A DNA stretch of 32,453 bases, from the NCBI GenBank assembly GCA_900696535.1, contig CAADGM010000028.1:1-32453 (forward strand). The letters are read 5' to 3'. The position numbers and the translations under genes are program-made. Below are positions 1 to 7,724 of this stretch, one piece after another. Under the pieces are notes generated by a model. The model had not been told where the DNA came from. It saw only the letters and a program-made list of their open reading frames with translations, and did not search any database. The stretch is from an uncultured Planctomycetota bacterium (GTDB taxonomy: Bacteria > Planctomycetota > Phycisphaerae > UBA1845 > Fen-1342). How positions within the stretch are numbered: the stretch's first letter is position 1; each line of letters begins with the position of its first letter.

Positions 1-2
1 CG

Positions 3-389
3 GCCTGCGCGCCCGTCGAGGCCGACATCCTCCAGCTTCCGCGGGCGGACCGGCCGGCGTTCATGGCCGAGTACGGCATCAGCGCGCTGGCCCGCGACCG
101 GATCATCCGCGCCTGCTTCGACGCGCTGGGGCTGATCGTCATGCTGACCGCCGGGCCAGAGGAAGTCCGCGCCTGGCCGCTGACCCGGGGAACGACCGCG
201 GTCGAGGCCGCAGGAAAGATCCACACCGACCTGGCCCGCGGGTTCATCAAGGCTGAGACGGTCGCGTTCGACGACCTGCGGGCGACGGGCTCGATGCGCG
301 ACGCCAAGGCCGCCAACAAAGTCCGCCTCGAGCCGAAGGGCTACGTCATCCAGGATGGCGACGTCGTGCTCATCAAGTTCAGCGTTTGA
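3..389 (+). CDS. ychF: Redox-regulated/ribosome-binding GTPase-family ATPase YchF, C-terminal fragment
   Basis: The reading frame is open from the left edge, so only the last 128 or so residues are present. They match the C-terminal half of YchF (Obg-like ATPase, OLA1 homologue), which ends in a TGS-like domain (DUF933). Diagnostic segments are the LGL..MLTAGP.EVRAWPL stretch, then the GTTA.EAAGKIHTDLARGFIKAE block, and the ending G.VIQDGDVVLIKFSV. The P-loop G domain must lie upstream of the window. In the family the protein binds ATP rather than GTP and associates with ribosomes. An ATG at position 63 exists but is internal, because homology starts before it. The next gene starts 63 bases downstream on the same strand. 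Confidence 0.93.
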   Translation, partial: ACAPVEADILQLPRADRPAFMAEYGISALARDRIIRACFDALGLIVMLTAGPEEVRAWPLTRGTTAVEAAGKIHTDLARGFIKAETVAFDDLRATGSMRDAKAANKVRLEPKGYVIQDGDVVLIKFSV

Positions 390-452
390 ACCGCGCCGCG
401 CGGCCACGCAACCGGTACGGCCGCGCGCAGCCGCCGCACAGGAGCGTTCGTC

Positions 453-2396
453 ATGGGCCGTCTCACCGCGTGCATCGGCGGGCTCGGAGTGTGCCTGGGA
501 CTCGGCGTGGCGCTCGCTGCCGCCGCCGAGCGCGTCACGCAGGCCGACCTGCTGCGCCGCGTGGTCGACCTGCGCCGGCTGCCCATCCCGGCGGCCGGGG
601 AGCGCACGGGCGTGTTCAGCAGCGCCGCTCGCATCGCGCGACCGGCGGACGCTTCGAGCGCGCCGGGCCCCTTCCTGCGGCGCACGGACGGCGGCTGGGG
701 CGTGATGGCGGAGATCGAAGGGCCGGGCGCCATCACACGCCTTTGGTGCGACCCGCCGAGCGGTCCGCTGCGCATCGTGCTCGACGACGAGACGGTCTTC
801 GACGCATCGATTGAGGAGTTACTGGCCGGCACAACCGAGGCGTTCGCGCAGCCACTCGTCATGCCGCCGAGCACGTCCTGCGTGCCGATGGGTTTCGCCC
901 GGCAAGCCGTCGTGATGACGCGCAACGCGTCGCTCCGCTACGAGGTGAGCTACGTGCGCTTCGCGGCCAGCACAGAAGTCGAGCGATTCAGCCCGAAGCT
1001 CGACGACGCGGCCCGGCAAGCCCTGACCGACGTGCAGCGCATCCTCCAGAGCGGGCCGCGCGACCGCGAGCTCTTCGGCCCCGGCAAGCGCCCCATGCCC
1101 GTCGCCATCGAGCAGAAGATCGGCCCGGGCGAGAAGCTCGCCGAGACCGTGGACGGCGATGGCACCGTGCGGGGGCTGTACATCGCGCTGACGGACCGCA
1201 CCGATCCGCGCGGCAACTACCCGCTGCACCGCGTGATCCTGAGGCTGTTCTTCGACGGCGACAGCCAGCCGAGCGTTGAGGCGCCGCTGACGGCCTTCTT
1301 CGGCAGCGGCTTCGAGCCGGCGCGCTTCAACGCCCTGGCGCTGGGGACCGACAAGGACCTGCGCGTACCCCTGCCCGAGCGACGCATGGGGCAGGACCGC
1401 TTCATGTACTGCCTGTATCCGATGCCTTTTCGCGACGGAGTGCGGATCGAACTCGAGAACCGCAATACGCAACGCAAGCCGATCGGCCTGCTCGTCATCA
1501 TGATGGTCGACACGGACACGCCACCCGAAGGCGCCTGGCGGTTCTTCGCGCGATTCCGCGCCGAGCAGCCGTGCCGGGAGGCCGAGTTTCGTCTGCTCGA
1601 AGCCGACGGCCCCGGCCGGGTCGTCGGCCTGTCGCTCAATGTCGACATCCCCCGCGTCGGATGGTGGGGAGCGGGCTCCGGCCTCGCCTGGCTCGACGGC
1701 GCCGACGCGCCTGCCTACTGGAGCACGGCCGGCGATGCCCTGCTCGGCGGCGGAGGCGGCGGGATCGAGGTCGGCACGCGGCCGCTCGCGGGTGTGACGC
1801 GCACTGGCCCCTACGGCAAGAGCAGCGGCTACCGGCTGCTCATACCCGATTCGCTGGCTTTCGATCGATCCATCCGGCTGGCGCTCCAGAACGCCGCGCC
1901 GGGCGATCAGCGCGACCTGTATTACGGCGCTGTCACCTACTGGTACGCGGCGCCGAGCGCGCGCCACGCCATGACTCGCGTCGAGGAGCGCGACCTGGCT
2001 GTTCCGGGGTTGCGCTTTCCCGAGGCCGTCGAGTTCGAGACCAACATCCGCACGCCGAACTGGGGCCATCCGCTGCGGGAGGAGTTCACCGACGTCGAGT
2101 TCTCCGGCGGCGTGGCGGCCACGATCGGCATCGACGGCCCTGTGCAGGTCAACATCCCGTCGGACCGCCAGCGGACGGTTCGGCTGAAGCTGCGCGTCAG
2201 CCCGCGCAAGCCGTTCGACCAGATTGCCGTTCTCGATCCCGCGGACAAGCCTCTGGCAACGATCCCTTACGCTCGCACGACGGACGGGGTCTTCGAGGTC
2301 GGCACGACGACGCTCGCCCCAGGCGACAACCTGTTCACCGTGCGGGCACCCCGCGGCACGATCCTGGACTGCTGGATTCTCGAAGATCCGGAGTGA
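453..2396 (+). CDS. Secreted DUF2961-family protein (possible glycoside hydrolase, GH172-like)
   Basis: A 647-residue protein with an N-terminal signal peptide (hydrophobic run about residues 5-24, ending in alanines). DUF2961 hallmarks are visible: a GPGAITRLWCDPP strand near residue 90, a region rich in APLTAFFGSGFEPARFNA near 280, and the YCLYPMPFRDGVRIELEN block near 325. DUF2961 contains the GH172 enzymes that act on difructose dianhydrides and alpha-D-fructofuranose/arabinofuranose links, so a carbohydrate-active role outside the cytoplasm is plausible, but the substrate cannot be read from sequence. An AGGAG ribosome-binding site at 440-444 lies 8 bases before the ATG, which fixes the start. 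The C-terminal 150 residues look like a beta-rich accessory domain. It converges with the next gene, leaving only 18 bases between stop codons. Confidence 0.85.
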   Translation: MGRLTACIGGLGVCLGLGVALAAAAERVTQADLLRRVVDLRRLPIPAAGERTGVFSSAARIARPADASSAPGPFLRRTDGGWGVMAEIEGPGAITRLWCDPPSGPLRIVLDDETVFDASIEELLAGTTEAFAQPLVMPPSTSCVPMGFARQAVVMTRNASLRYEVSYVRFAASTEVERFSPKLDDAARQALTDVQRILQSGPRDRELFGPGKRPMPVAIEQKIGPGEKLAETVDGDGTVRGLYIALTDRTDPRGNYPLHRVILRLFFDGDSQPSVEAPLTAFFGSGFEPARFNALALGTDKDLRVPLPERRMGQDRFMYCLYPMPFRDGVRIELENRNTQRKPIGLLVIMMVDTDTPPEGAWRFFARFRAEQPCREAEFRLLEADGPGRVVGLSLNVDIPRVGWWGAGSGLAWLDGADAPAYWSTAGDALLGGGGGGIEVGTRPLAGVTRTGPYGKSSGYRLLIPDSLAFDRSIRLALQNAAPGDQRDLYYGAVTYWYAAPSARHAMTRVEERDLAVPGLRFPEAVEFETNIRTPNWGHPLREEFTDVEFSGGVAATIGIDGPVQVNIPSDRQRTVRLKLRVSPRKPFDQIAVLDPADKPLATIPYARTTDGVFEVGTTTLAPGDNLFTVRAPRGTILDCWILEDPE

Positions 2397-2414
2397 CGAG
2401 CTGCGCGTAGCCCA

Positions 2415-3635
2415 TCACTCCGGCTCGCCCTCGCCCGCACGATCACCGGGCTCAGCCGGCAGAGCTGGCTCGTCCGCGGCCGGGGCGGGCTCGACGGGCC
2501 GGACCTTCCGACGGGCTGCCAACTCGGCCTCGATGGCGTCGGCTGCCACGGGCTCACCGCCCGGCGTGAGTGGCCACCGGGCGACGCCGGCCGCCTCCCG
2601 CCCCGTCAGCAGTTGGCACACCAGCCACGTCTGCTCCATCCGTACGCTGTCCGCGAGCGCCGGCAGTTCGGCCGCGGCAACCTGCGGCACCCACTCCGCG
2701 ATCGCCTTGACCGCCGCGCGGTCCGCGACGACGGGGCCGTCGACGATGTGCCCCTGTCGGAACGCGAGCAGCTTCCAGGCCCGGCGGCGGGTCACGGGCA
2801 GCGCCAGCGCCTGGTCGAGATGCGTCGCGGGGGCGGCCAGTGCGGCCCACTCCCCTGACCATCGGGCGGCGAAAGCAAGCTGCTGCTTGAGCAGCGCGGC
2901 GCGCTCGAACGCCTGCTGCTCGGCGGCGGCGCGCATCTCGCGCGTGGCGCGTTCTCGCCACTCGCCGACACCGCCGCTGGCGAATCGCCAGGCCGCCAGA
3001 TTGCGTTCCAGGTACGACGCCAGCGGTGCCCCACCGTCGCAGGGCGCGTCGCAGCGACGCATCTCGGCGTACGCACAGCGCTTGCCGCGCGGCGCGCGGC
3101 GCACCTGCTCGGGGTAGCGGCACAGGTCGAACAGGTCCCACAGTCCCTCGAGCGCTGCCTGCGCTGCCGACCGCGACGGCCACGGGCCGACGAACTCGCC
3201 CACGTCGCACCACACGCGCTCGCTGACGCGGACCTCCGGGATTGCGGCGCCGCGGTCGAACGCAAGGAACCAGCTCGGCCCGAACGCGATCAGCTTGCGA
3301 TAGGAGCGCGGATGAAGCTCCCGCGCCACCCGGTAGTACCACCAGCGTGACTCGAACGCGCACGCGGCCTCCCGCCAGCGCACGCCGCACGCGATCTCAC
3401 CGACGTCCGCCCGTCGCGAGCTACGCTCGCGCTCGGCCAGCCGCGCCAGTACCGCCGCGCGAAGCTGCTGCGTGGCCAGAAGCTGAATCGGCCGCTCATC
3501 CGCCGCGATGAAGAGCAGCACGGCCGGGTGATTCGGAAGTGACTTGATCGTCTCGGTCGACGGGCGGCCGGACCAGCGAAGCGAGTGGGGCAGCGCGTCA
3601 GCGAGTAAGGCGTCGGGGATGGGTGCGTGGTCCAT
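2415..3635 (-). CDS. UvrC-like protein with degenerate GIY-YIG domain
   Basis: A 406-residue protein that aligns by eye with the N-terminal half of the UvrC encoded 1.1 kb away. It keeps the cysteine set that in UvrC holds an Fe-S cluster (C172, C187, C195, C199; spacing 15-8-4 against 17-8-4 in the true UvrC) and a UVR-like helix near 235-255. The GIY-YIG nuclease part has decayed: the GVY and YVG positions read VLL and QLL (about residues 39-53), and the position of the catalytic Glu of the LLKEN motif appears to be Tyr (near 101). The RNase H-like incision domain and HhH are absent, replaced by about 130 unrecognised residues with a Pro/Ala/Glu tail. It is probably not a nuclease; a DNA-binding or UvrB-interacting accessory role is inference. 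The fabZ-like gene is 42 bases upstream on the same strand. Confidence 0.75.
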   Translation of the reverse strand: MDHAPIPDALLADALPHSLRWSGRPSTETIKSLPNHPAVLLFIAADERPIQLLATQQLRAAVLARLAERERSSRRADVGEIACGVRWREAACAFESRWWYYRVARELHPRSYRKLIAFGPSWFLAFDRGAAIPEVRVSERVWCDVGEFVGPWPSRSAAQAALEGLWDLFDLCRYPEQVRRAPRGKRCAYAEMRRCDAPCDGGAPLASYLERNLAAWRFASGGVGEWRERATREMRAAAEQQAFERAALLKQQLAFAARWSGEWAALAAPATHLDQALALPVTRRRAWKLLAFRQGHIVDGPVVADRAAVKAIAEWVPQVAAAELPALADSVRMEQTWLVCQLLTGREAAGVARWPLTPGGEPVAADAIEAELAARRKVRPVEPAPAADEPALPAEPGDRAGEGEPE

Positions 3636-3677
3636 CGCTCGGGCCCGCTCGCGGCCAGGTGGCGCCCGTCCGGGCGC

Positions 3678-4151
3678 TCAGATGGGCATGCCCGTGATCC
3701 GCGCCTCGAAGACCATATTTGAGCCGACGAAGCCCTGCACCTCGCAGATCGTGCGGCGCGGCTTGACTTCGATGCCCTTCCCGACGACGACGAAGCGACA
3801 AGTCGGCTCGACCGTCCCGCGAAACTTGACGCCGTCCACGCCGGTGAAGCCCAGAAACCGCCCGGCGCCGAAGAAGTGGGAGTGCATGAGACTGGCAAGC
3901 TGGGCCCCGACCTCGATCATGAGGACGCCCGGGAACAGCGGGCGGCCCGGGATGTGGCCGCGCGTCCAGAACGCGTCCGGGAGGATGTCGTGGTAGCCGG
4001 CGAAGACGCGGGTCACCTCGTCGATCGACACGATGGCATCGACGAGCGCGAACTCGAATCGATGCGGCAACAGCCCATCGATGGCCTTCCGGTCGAGCAG
4101 AATTCTGGATAGATCGAGCTGCGCCGGGTCAAGAATGACCGGTGGGGGCAT
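3678..4151 (-). CDS. FabZ-like 3-hydroxyacyl-ACP dehydratase (hotdog fold)
   Basis: A 157-residue single hotdog-fold protein. The family signature is clear: LPHRFEFALVD near residues 28-38, the catalytic His in GHIPGRP (H66), and the catalytic Glu in PGVLMIEVGAQ (E80). FabZ removes water from 3-hydroxyacyl-ACP in fatty acid elongation in the cytoplasm. The segment between the two blocks departs from classical FabZ, so it may be a paralogue with another beta-hydroxyacyl substrate rather than the housekeeping enzyme. Length is normal for the family (about 140-160). It sits between an Hc1-like gene 43 bases upstream and the UvrC-like gene 42 bases downstream, all leftward, so co-transcription is possible. 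Confidence 0.85.
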   Translation of the reverse strand: MPPPVILDPAQLDLSRILLDRKAIDGLLPHRFEFALVDAIVSIDEVTRVFAGYHDILPDAFWTRGHIPGRPLFPGVLMIEVGAQLASLMHSHFFGAGRFLGFTGVDGVKFRGTVEPTCRFVVVGKGIEVKPRRTICEVQGFVGSNMVFEARITGMPI

Positions 4152-4194
4152 TACGGCTCCGGGTGGGCTGGCCGACCGTCGTTCCCACGCTGAA

Positions 4195-4389
4195 TCAAGA
4201 TTGGGGTGGGGTCGGGTTCTCGGTGCTGCGCAGGTCCAGGATCTTCTTGCGGACGTCCTGGGCCATGTTCTTGATGTCCTGCATGATCTTGCGGACGCGC
4301 GTACCGGCCGCCTTGTTCCCCCCCTGGGCCTTGTACACGTCCTCCTCGATCTCGGCGACGAGTTGTTTCAGCTTGAGATACTCCTCCAT
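4195..4389 (-). CDS. Histone H1-like Hc1-family small protein
   Basis: A 64-residue lysine-rich helical protein. The central block KAQGGNKAAGTRVRK (about residues 20-34) followed by a lysine/arginine-containing helix matches the conserved N-terminal part of chlamydial Hc1 (KAEKGNKAAAQRVR type). Chlamydial Hc1 condenses the nucleoid; the planctomycete proteins share only this short helical module and lack the long basic tail, so DNA compaction is not proven here. A GGAG motif lies 5-8 bases before the ATG. Upstream is a 371-base non-coding stretch shared with uvrC, which is transcribed the other way. Confidence 0.8.
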   Translation of the reverse strand: MEEYLKLKQLVAEIEEDVYKAQGGNKAAGTRVRKIMQDIKNMAQDVRKKILDLRSTENPTPPQS

Positions 4390-4648
4390 CGCGGTCTCCG
4401 TCCTTTCGCGGGTGCGCCACCGAAACCGGCCCTGGCGACGCGAACAAGCCGACGTTCTCGGTCAGGCAACGCCTATACTATCGGCCGAACGCCTTACCGC
4501 GCCCCAGCGGGGCGGGTTCTAGCATCGTCCATCGGCCGCCGCAAGGGCTCCAGACCCGACCCGAGCGGGGCTGACCCCCTGTGACGGCTTCGGGATCGCT
4601 CCCGAACAAAGATTCCGGCTCCGGGACCGATCACGATCGATCGAAGTG

Positions 4649-4689
4649 GGACGCACCCAAGGCAGGTCCGATTTCAGCCGGGTGCGTCC
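4649..4689. repeat. 10-bp perfect inverted repeat upstream of uvrC
   Basis: GGACGCACCC and GGGTGCGTCC are separated by 21 bases. The element ends about 70 bases before the uvrC start and about 57 bases before its putative -10 box. It could be an operator or a stem-loop; no U-tract follows, so an intrinsic terminator is less likely. Confidence 0.5.
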
Positions 4690-4746
4690 ACCGGGCAGGG
4701 CACGCCGGCGAAGTCATGTTCGGCAGGTCGCCAGTTTGGCGGCGGC

Positions 4747-4752
4747 TATACT
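4747..4752 (+). promoter_or_regulatory. Putative -10 box (TATACT) for a near-leaderless uvrC transcript
   Basis: TATACT ends 8 bases before the uvrC ATG. If transcription starts 6-8 bases after a -10 box, the mRNA begins at or next to the start codon. No Shine-Dalgarno-like sequence lies between, which fits leaderless initiation. No good -35 match is visible at 17 bases spacing. Confidence 0.45.
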
Positions 4753-4760
4753 CGTTGGCC

Positions 4761-6200
4761 ATGCCACCCGGGCCAGATGAACGCCTTCGTCGCCTGCGGG
4801 AGAAGATCGCTCAACTGCCCAAATCGCCCGGGGTGTACCTGATGAAGGACGCCGACGGGGTCGTCCTCTACGTCGGGAAGGCGCGCGAGCTGCGTTCGCG
4901 CGTGGCCAGCTACTTCCAGGACGGGGCCGATCTGCTCACCTCCCGCGGCCCGCGCATCGCGCACATGGCCACGCTCGTCGAGGACATCGACGTGCTTGAA
5001 TGTGACAGCGAGGTCGATGCCCTCCTGAAGGAAAACCGCCTCATCAAGGACATCCAGCCGCACTACAACGAGCGGCTCAAGGACGGTAAGAGCTTCCCCT
5101 ACCTGGAGATCCGCACCGGCGACGACTTCCCCGGCGTGTACGTCACCCGCACGCCCCGCCGCAAGGGCGTCAAGCTCTACGGACCGCTCCTGCAAGCCAG
5201 CGCCGTCCGGGACGCGGTCAACACCCTGCAACGCATCTTCAAGTTCCGCACATGCGAGTTGGAGATCTCCGAGGACGATCCGCAGCGCCGCTTCTTCCGG
5301 CCCTGCCTCCTGCACGCAATCAACCAGTGCTCGGCTCCGTGCGCCGACCGGATCAGCCGGGCGGCCTACGCGGAGGACATCCGCCGGCTTCGGCGGCTGC
5401 TCGACTCCAAGCAGAGCGTGCTGCTGCGAGAGATGCGGCAGGAAATGGAGCAGGCCGCGGCGGAGAAGCGCTACGAACATGCGGCCACGCTTCGTGACCG
5501 GATCAAGGCGGTGGAGGGTCTCTCGCTTCAAGGGGACGTCCGTACGGACGTGCAGCCGGAGGTCTTTTTCGTCGACCCGACGGCGGGGCTCGACAAGCTC
5601 CAGCAGGTCCTCGGGCTGCCGCAGCGCCCGCGGATCATCGAAGGCATCGACATCGCCACGCTGCACGGCGAGGAGTCGGTCGGCTCGCTGGTGTGCTTCA
5701 TTGACGGTCGTCCGTTCAAGAGCGGCTATCGGCGCTACCGGATCCGGACGGTCGAGGGCGTGGACGACTACGCGATGATCCGCGAGGTGATCGTGCGGCG
5801 ATACCGCCACGCGGTGAACGCCGAGGAGCTGTTCCCTGACCTGGTGCTGATCGACGGCGGCCTGGGCCAGCTCCACGCCGCCCTGGAAGCGTTCGACGCG
5901 ATGCATCGCGCGATCGAGGCGGAGGGCGGGCAGGCGGCCCGGCCGGCGATGGTGGTGGCGCTGGCCAAGCGCGAGGAGCTCGTCTATGCGCAGGCGCGAT
6001 CGACGCCGCTTCGGCTGGATCGGAACAACGAGGCGCTGCGCCTGCTCCAGTCAGTGCGGGACGAGGCCCACCGCTTCGGACAGCACTACCACCACCTGCT
6101 GCGGCGCAAGCGGACATTCGACGAGGATGTCGCCACCGGTCGTCGCCCGCCGCGAACACGCGGTTCGCGGAAGGCGCCGCCCCCGCCGTCAGAGTCTTGA
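4761..6200 (+). CDS. uvrC: Excinuclease ABC subunit UvrC, short form without C-terminal HhH
   Basis: A 479-residue nucleotide-excision-repair nuclease that makes the 3' and 5' cuts around a UvrAB-marked lesion. Domains in order: GIY-YIG (GVYLM at 24, YVGKARELRSRV at 37-48, Glu in LLKEN near 91, N103); Cys-rich region with C165, C182, C190, C194, the Fe-S ligands in known UvrC; UVR motif near 235-252 for UvrB contact; RNase H-like incision domain (GIDIATLHG near 295, LIDGGLGQL near 363, RDEAHRF with the catalytic His). The usual (HhH)2 DNA-binding region of about 100 residues is missing; the protein ends in a short Arg/Pro-rich tail. The start at 4761 is preferred because the conserved N-terminus begins there. 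It converges with the methyltransferase gene 9 bases away. Confidence 0.93.
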   Translation: MPPGPDERLRRLREKIAQLPKSPGVYLMKDADGVVLYVGKARELRSRVASYFQDGADLLTSRGPRIAHMATLVEDIDVLECDSEVDALLKENRLIKDIQPHYNERLKDGKSFPYLEIRTGDDFPGVYVTRTPRRKGVKLYGPLLQASAVRDAVNTLQRIFKFRTCELEISEDDPQRRFFRPCLLHAINQCSAPCADRISRAAYAEDIRRLRRLLDSKQSVLLREMRQEMEQAAAEKRYEHAATLRDRIKAVEGLSLQGDVRTDVQPEVFFVDPTAGLDKLQQVLGLPQRPRIIEGIDIATLHGEESVGSLVCFIDGRPFKSGYRRYRIRTVEGVDDYAMIREVIVRRYRHAVNAEELFPDLVLIDGGLGQLHAALEAFDAMHRAIEAEGGQAARPAMVVALAKREELVYAQARSTPLRLDRNNEALRLLQSVRDEAHRFGQHYHHLLRRKRTFDEDVATGRRPPRTRGSRKAPPPPSES

Positions 6201-6209
6201 AACGCGGAT

Positions 6210-6773
6210 TCAGCTCACCAGGCACCACAGGAACTCGCGATTGCCGCCGTGCCCGCGGATCGGGCTTTCCGTCTCGCCGAGGATCGTCCAACTGAGCTGC
6301 GCCACGTCCGCCCGGCAACGCTCCAGCACCGCCGCGAGCTGCGCTTCGCGTACGCGGCCGCCGGCCAGTTCCTCCGGCGCCGCCTCGTACTGCGGCTTGA
6401 CCAGCGTGATCACCCGACCACCGGGCCGCAGCGCCCGCCGGGCGGCCGGGAGGATCAGCCGCTGCGGCGTCCAGCCCACGTCGATGGTGACGAGGTCGCA
6501 CGGCTCGGGCGGCGAAAAGTGCAGGGCGTTGGTGCGTTCGTGGACGACCACGCGCGGGTCACGGCGGAGGGCGTATGCCAGCACGCCGTAGCCGGGCTCG
6601 ACCGCGTGCACGCGAGCGGCGCCGTGGCGAAGCAGGCAGTCTACGAAGCCGCCCACATGGCTGCCCAGGTCGATGCACACCCACCCGCGGACGTCGACGT
6701 TGAAGGCGCGCAGCGCGGCCTCGAGCTTGAGGCCCCCGCGACTGACGTATGGGCCGGAGTCCGACGTGCTCAT
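6210..6773 (-). CDS. TlyA-family rRNA 2'-O-methyltransferase without S4 domain
   Basis: A 187-residue FtsJ/RrmJ-fold methyltransferase. The N-terminus YVSRGGLKLEAAL is the junction that in TlyA follows the S4 RNA-binding domain; here the protein begins directly at it. The SAM-binding motif DLGSHVGGF is at 35-43, followed by HAVEPGYG. Candidate catalytic residues of the K-D-K-E set are K16, D98, K126 and a Glu near the C-terminus. TlyA enzymes methylate 23S and sometimes 16S rRNA cytidines; the missing S4 domain leaves target choice open. The ATG at 6773 is chosen because the frame further upstream is low-complexity Arg/Ser sequence overlapping the next gene. It lies 70 bases downstream of the lipoprotein gene on the same strand. 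Confidence 0.82.
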   Translation of the reverse strand: MSTSDSGPYVSRGGLKLEAALRAFNVDVRGWVCIDLGSHVGGFVDCLLRHGAARVHAVEPGYGVLAYALRRDPRVVVHERTNALHFSPPEPCDLVTIDVGWTPQRLILPAARRALRPGGRVITLVKPQYEAAPEELAGGRVREAQLAAVLERCRADVAQLSWTILGETESPIRGHGGNREFLWCLVS

Positions 6774-6843
6774 CTGAAGCGGCCGCCGATCAGGCCCGGC
6801 GGCACGAGCGAGGTCGCCGGTCGCCAGGCTGGAAATACTACGC

Positions 6844-7521
6844 TCACGGCTCCCGCGGCGCCGGCTGCCAGCGGCCGTTCTCCGAACGCTCGAACTCCTC
6901 GACTTTCGAGCCCGCGGTCCACTCCAGCGGCTGGCCGTCGAGCAGCAGCACGATGCTTCGCGACGCGTCCACCATCGGCACGTCCGAGCGCGCGATCCGC
7001 AGGCGCTGGACATTCTGCGTGGCCACGATGAGCCGCTGGCCACCTTCCGTCCGGGCCGTGACCTCCGCTGAAATACCGGCCTTGAAACGCTTCACCACGG
7101 TGATGTACGGCGGCGCAGGCGGACTCGGGGCTTGCGTAGCCTCCGACTCGGCCCGCGGCACATCGGAACGCGGCGGCGACGGCGGCGGAGGTGTCGCCGC
7201 GCGACTCGTGTCGGTGCCTGGTGATGCATGCCCCGGCGACGGCGGGGCTGCGGGGGCGGGCGAGGCAGGCGATGCTGGTGTACTCCGATCCGCCGACGGC
7301 GCAGGCGTGGACGCAGCACGACTCGACGGGCCGGCCGGAGACTCGGCCGACGGCCCCACCGTTGCGGGACCGCGCTGCGGCTCGGGCGCGACAGCCGACC
7401 CTCGTGGCGGCGCCGCGGCCGGGCCGTCGGGTGACTTCGATGGCGCCTCACAGCCACTGAGCGCCACGACCAGAAGCACCCCGCACGCTACGCACAACGC
7501 GACGCTCATGACGCGATGCAT
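6844..7521 (-). CDS. Predicted lipoprotein with Pro/Ala/Ser-rich linker
   Basis: A 225-residue protein. The start at 7521 follows an AAGGAG ribosome-binding site with 6 bases spacing and gives a clear lipoprotein signal peptide (hydrophobic residues 5-22, lipobox LSGC). After the Cys comes about 100 residues of Pro/Ala/Ser-rich disordered linker, then a compact C-terminal domain of about 80 residues with alternating hydrophobic strands (ITVVKRFKAG, RLIVATQNVQRLRI, SIVLLLDGQPLEW). I do not recognise the terminal domain. The layout suggests a membrane-anchored domain held away from the surface by a flexible tether. It is divergent from the MFS-PlsC gene, with about 200 bases between starts. Confidence 0.75.
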   Translation of the reverse strand: MHRVMSVALCVACGVLLVVALSGCEAPSKSPDGPAAAPPRGSAVAPEPQRGPATVGPSAESPAGPSSRAASTPAPSADRSTPASPASPAPAAPPSPGHASPGTDTSRAATPPPPSPPRSDVPRAESEATQAPSPPAPPYITVVKRFKAGISAEVTARTEGGQRLIVATQNVQRLRIARSDVPMVDASRSIVLLLDGQPLEWTAGSKVEEFERSENGRWQPAPREP

Positions 7522-7724
7522 CGCCGACTCCTTGCCCGCTTGCGGCGTGCCAGATTGTAACGCTCCGCCCGCAGCAGCCGGCGCCGCGTGCATCTCTACT
7601 CAGGGGCGTGCGTGAACGAGGTGCCAGTGGCATCCTTTACCGCACGCGAGCGGGCCCGTACGCTGCCCACGCCCGGCGCGCGGCCCGCGTCGAGGCCGGC
7701 CGAGCGAGCGCCAAGCACCCGTCC

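Larger units (their letters stand above)
4390..4760. promoter_or_regulatory. Divergent intergenic region between the Hc1-like gene and uvrC
   Basis: No convincing gene lies here. A GTG at 4581 opens an in-frame extension of uvrC, but its 60 residues do not resemble UvrC N-termini. The stretch holds TATACT at 4474-4479 (its complement, TAGTATA, could serve the leftward Hc1-like gene), a perfect 10-base inverted repeat (GGACGCACCC at 4649-4658, GGGTGCGTCC at 4680-4689) and TATACT at 4747-4752 close to uvrC. Confidence 0.5.

Noticed and set aside
819-2069. Long minus-strand open frame opposite the DUF2961 gene
   Set aside because: Third-position GC bias makes long antisense frames in this DNA; its translation is compositionally odd and matches no family.
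4581-4760. GTG-initiated N-terminal extension of uvrC
   Set aside because: The 60 extra residues have no UvrC similarity, and the region holds the inverted repeat and a promoter-like box.
6150-6170. CCGCGAA/TTCGCGG hairpin near the end of uvrC as a terminator
   Set aside because: It lies inside the coding region, has no T-tract, and such stems are common by chance at this GC content.
6774-7043. N-terminal extension of the TlyA-like gene
   Set aside because: It overlaps the lipoprotein gene, is Arg/Ser-rich shadow sequence and contains no S4 motif.
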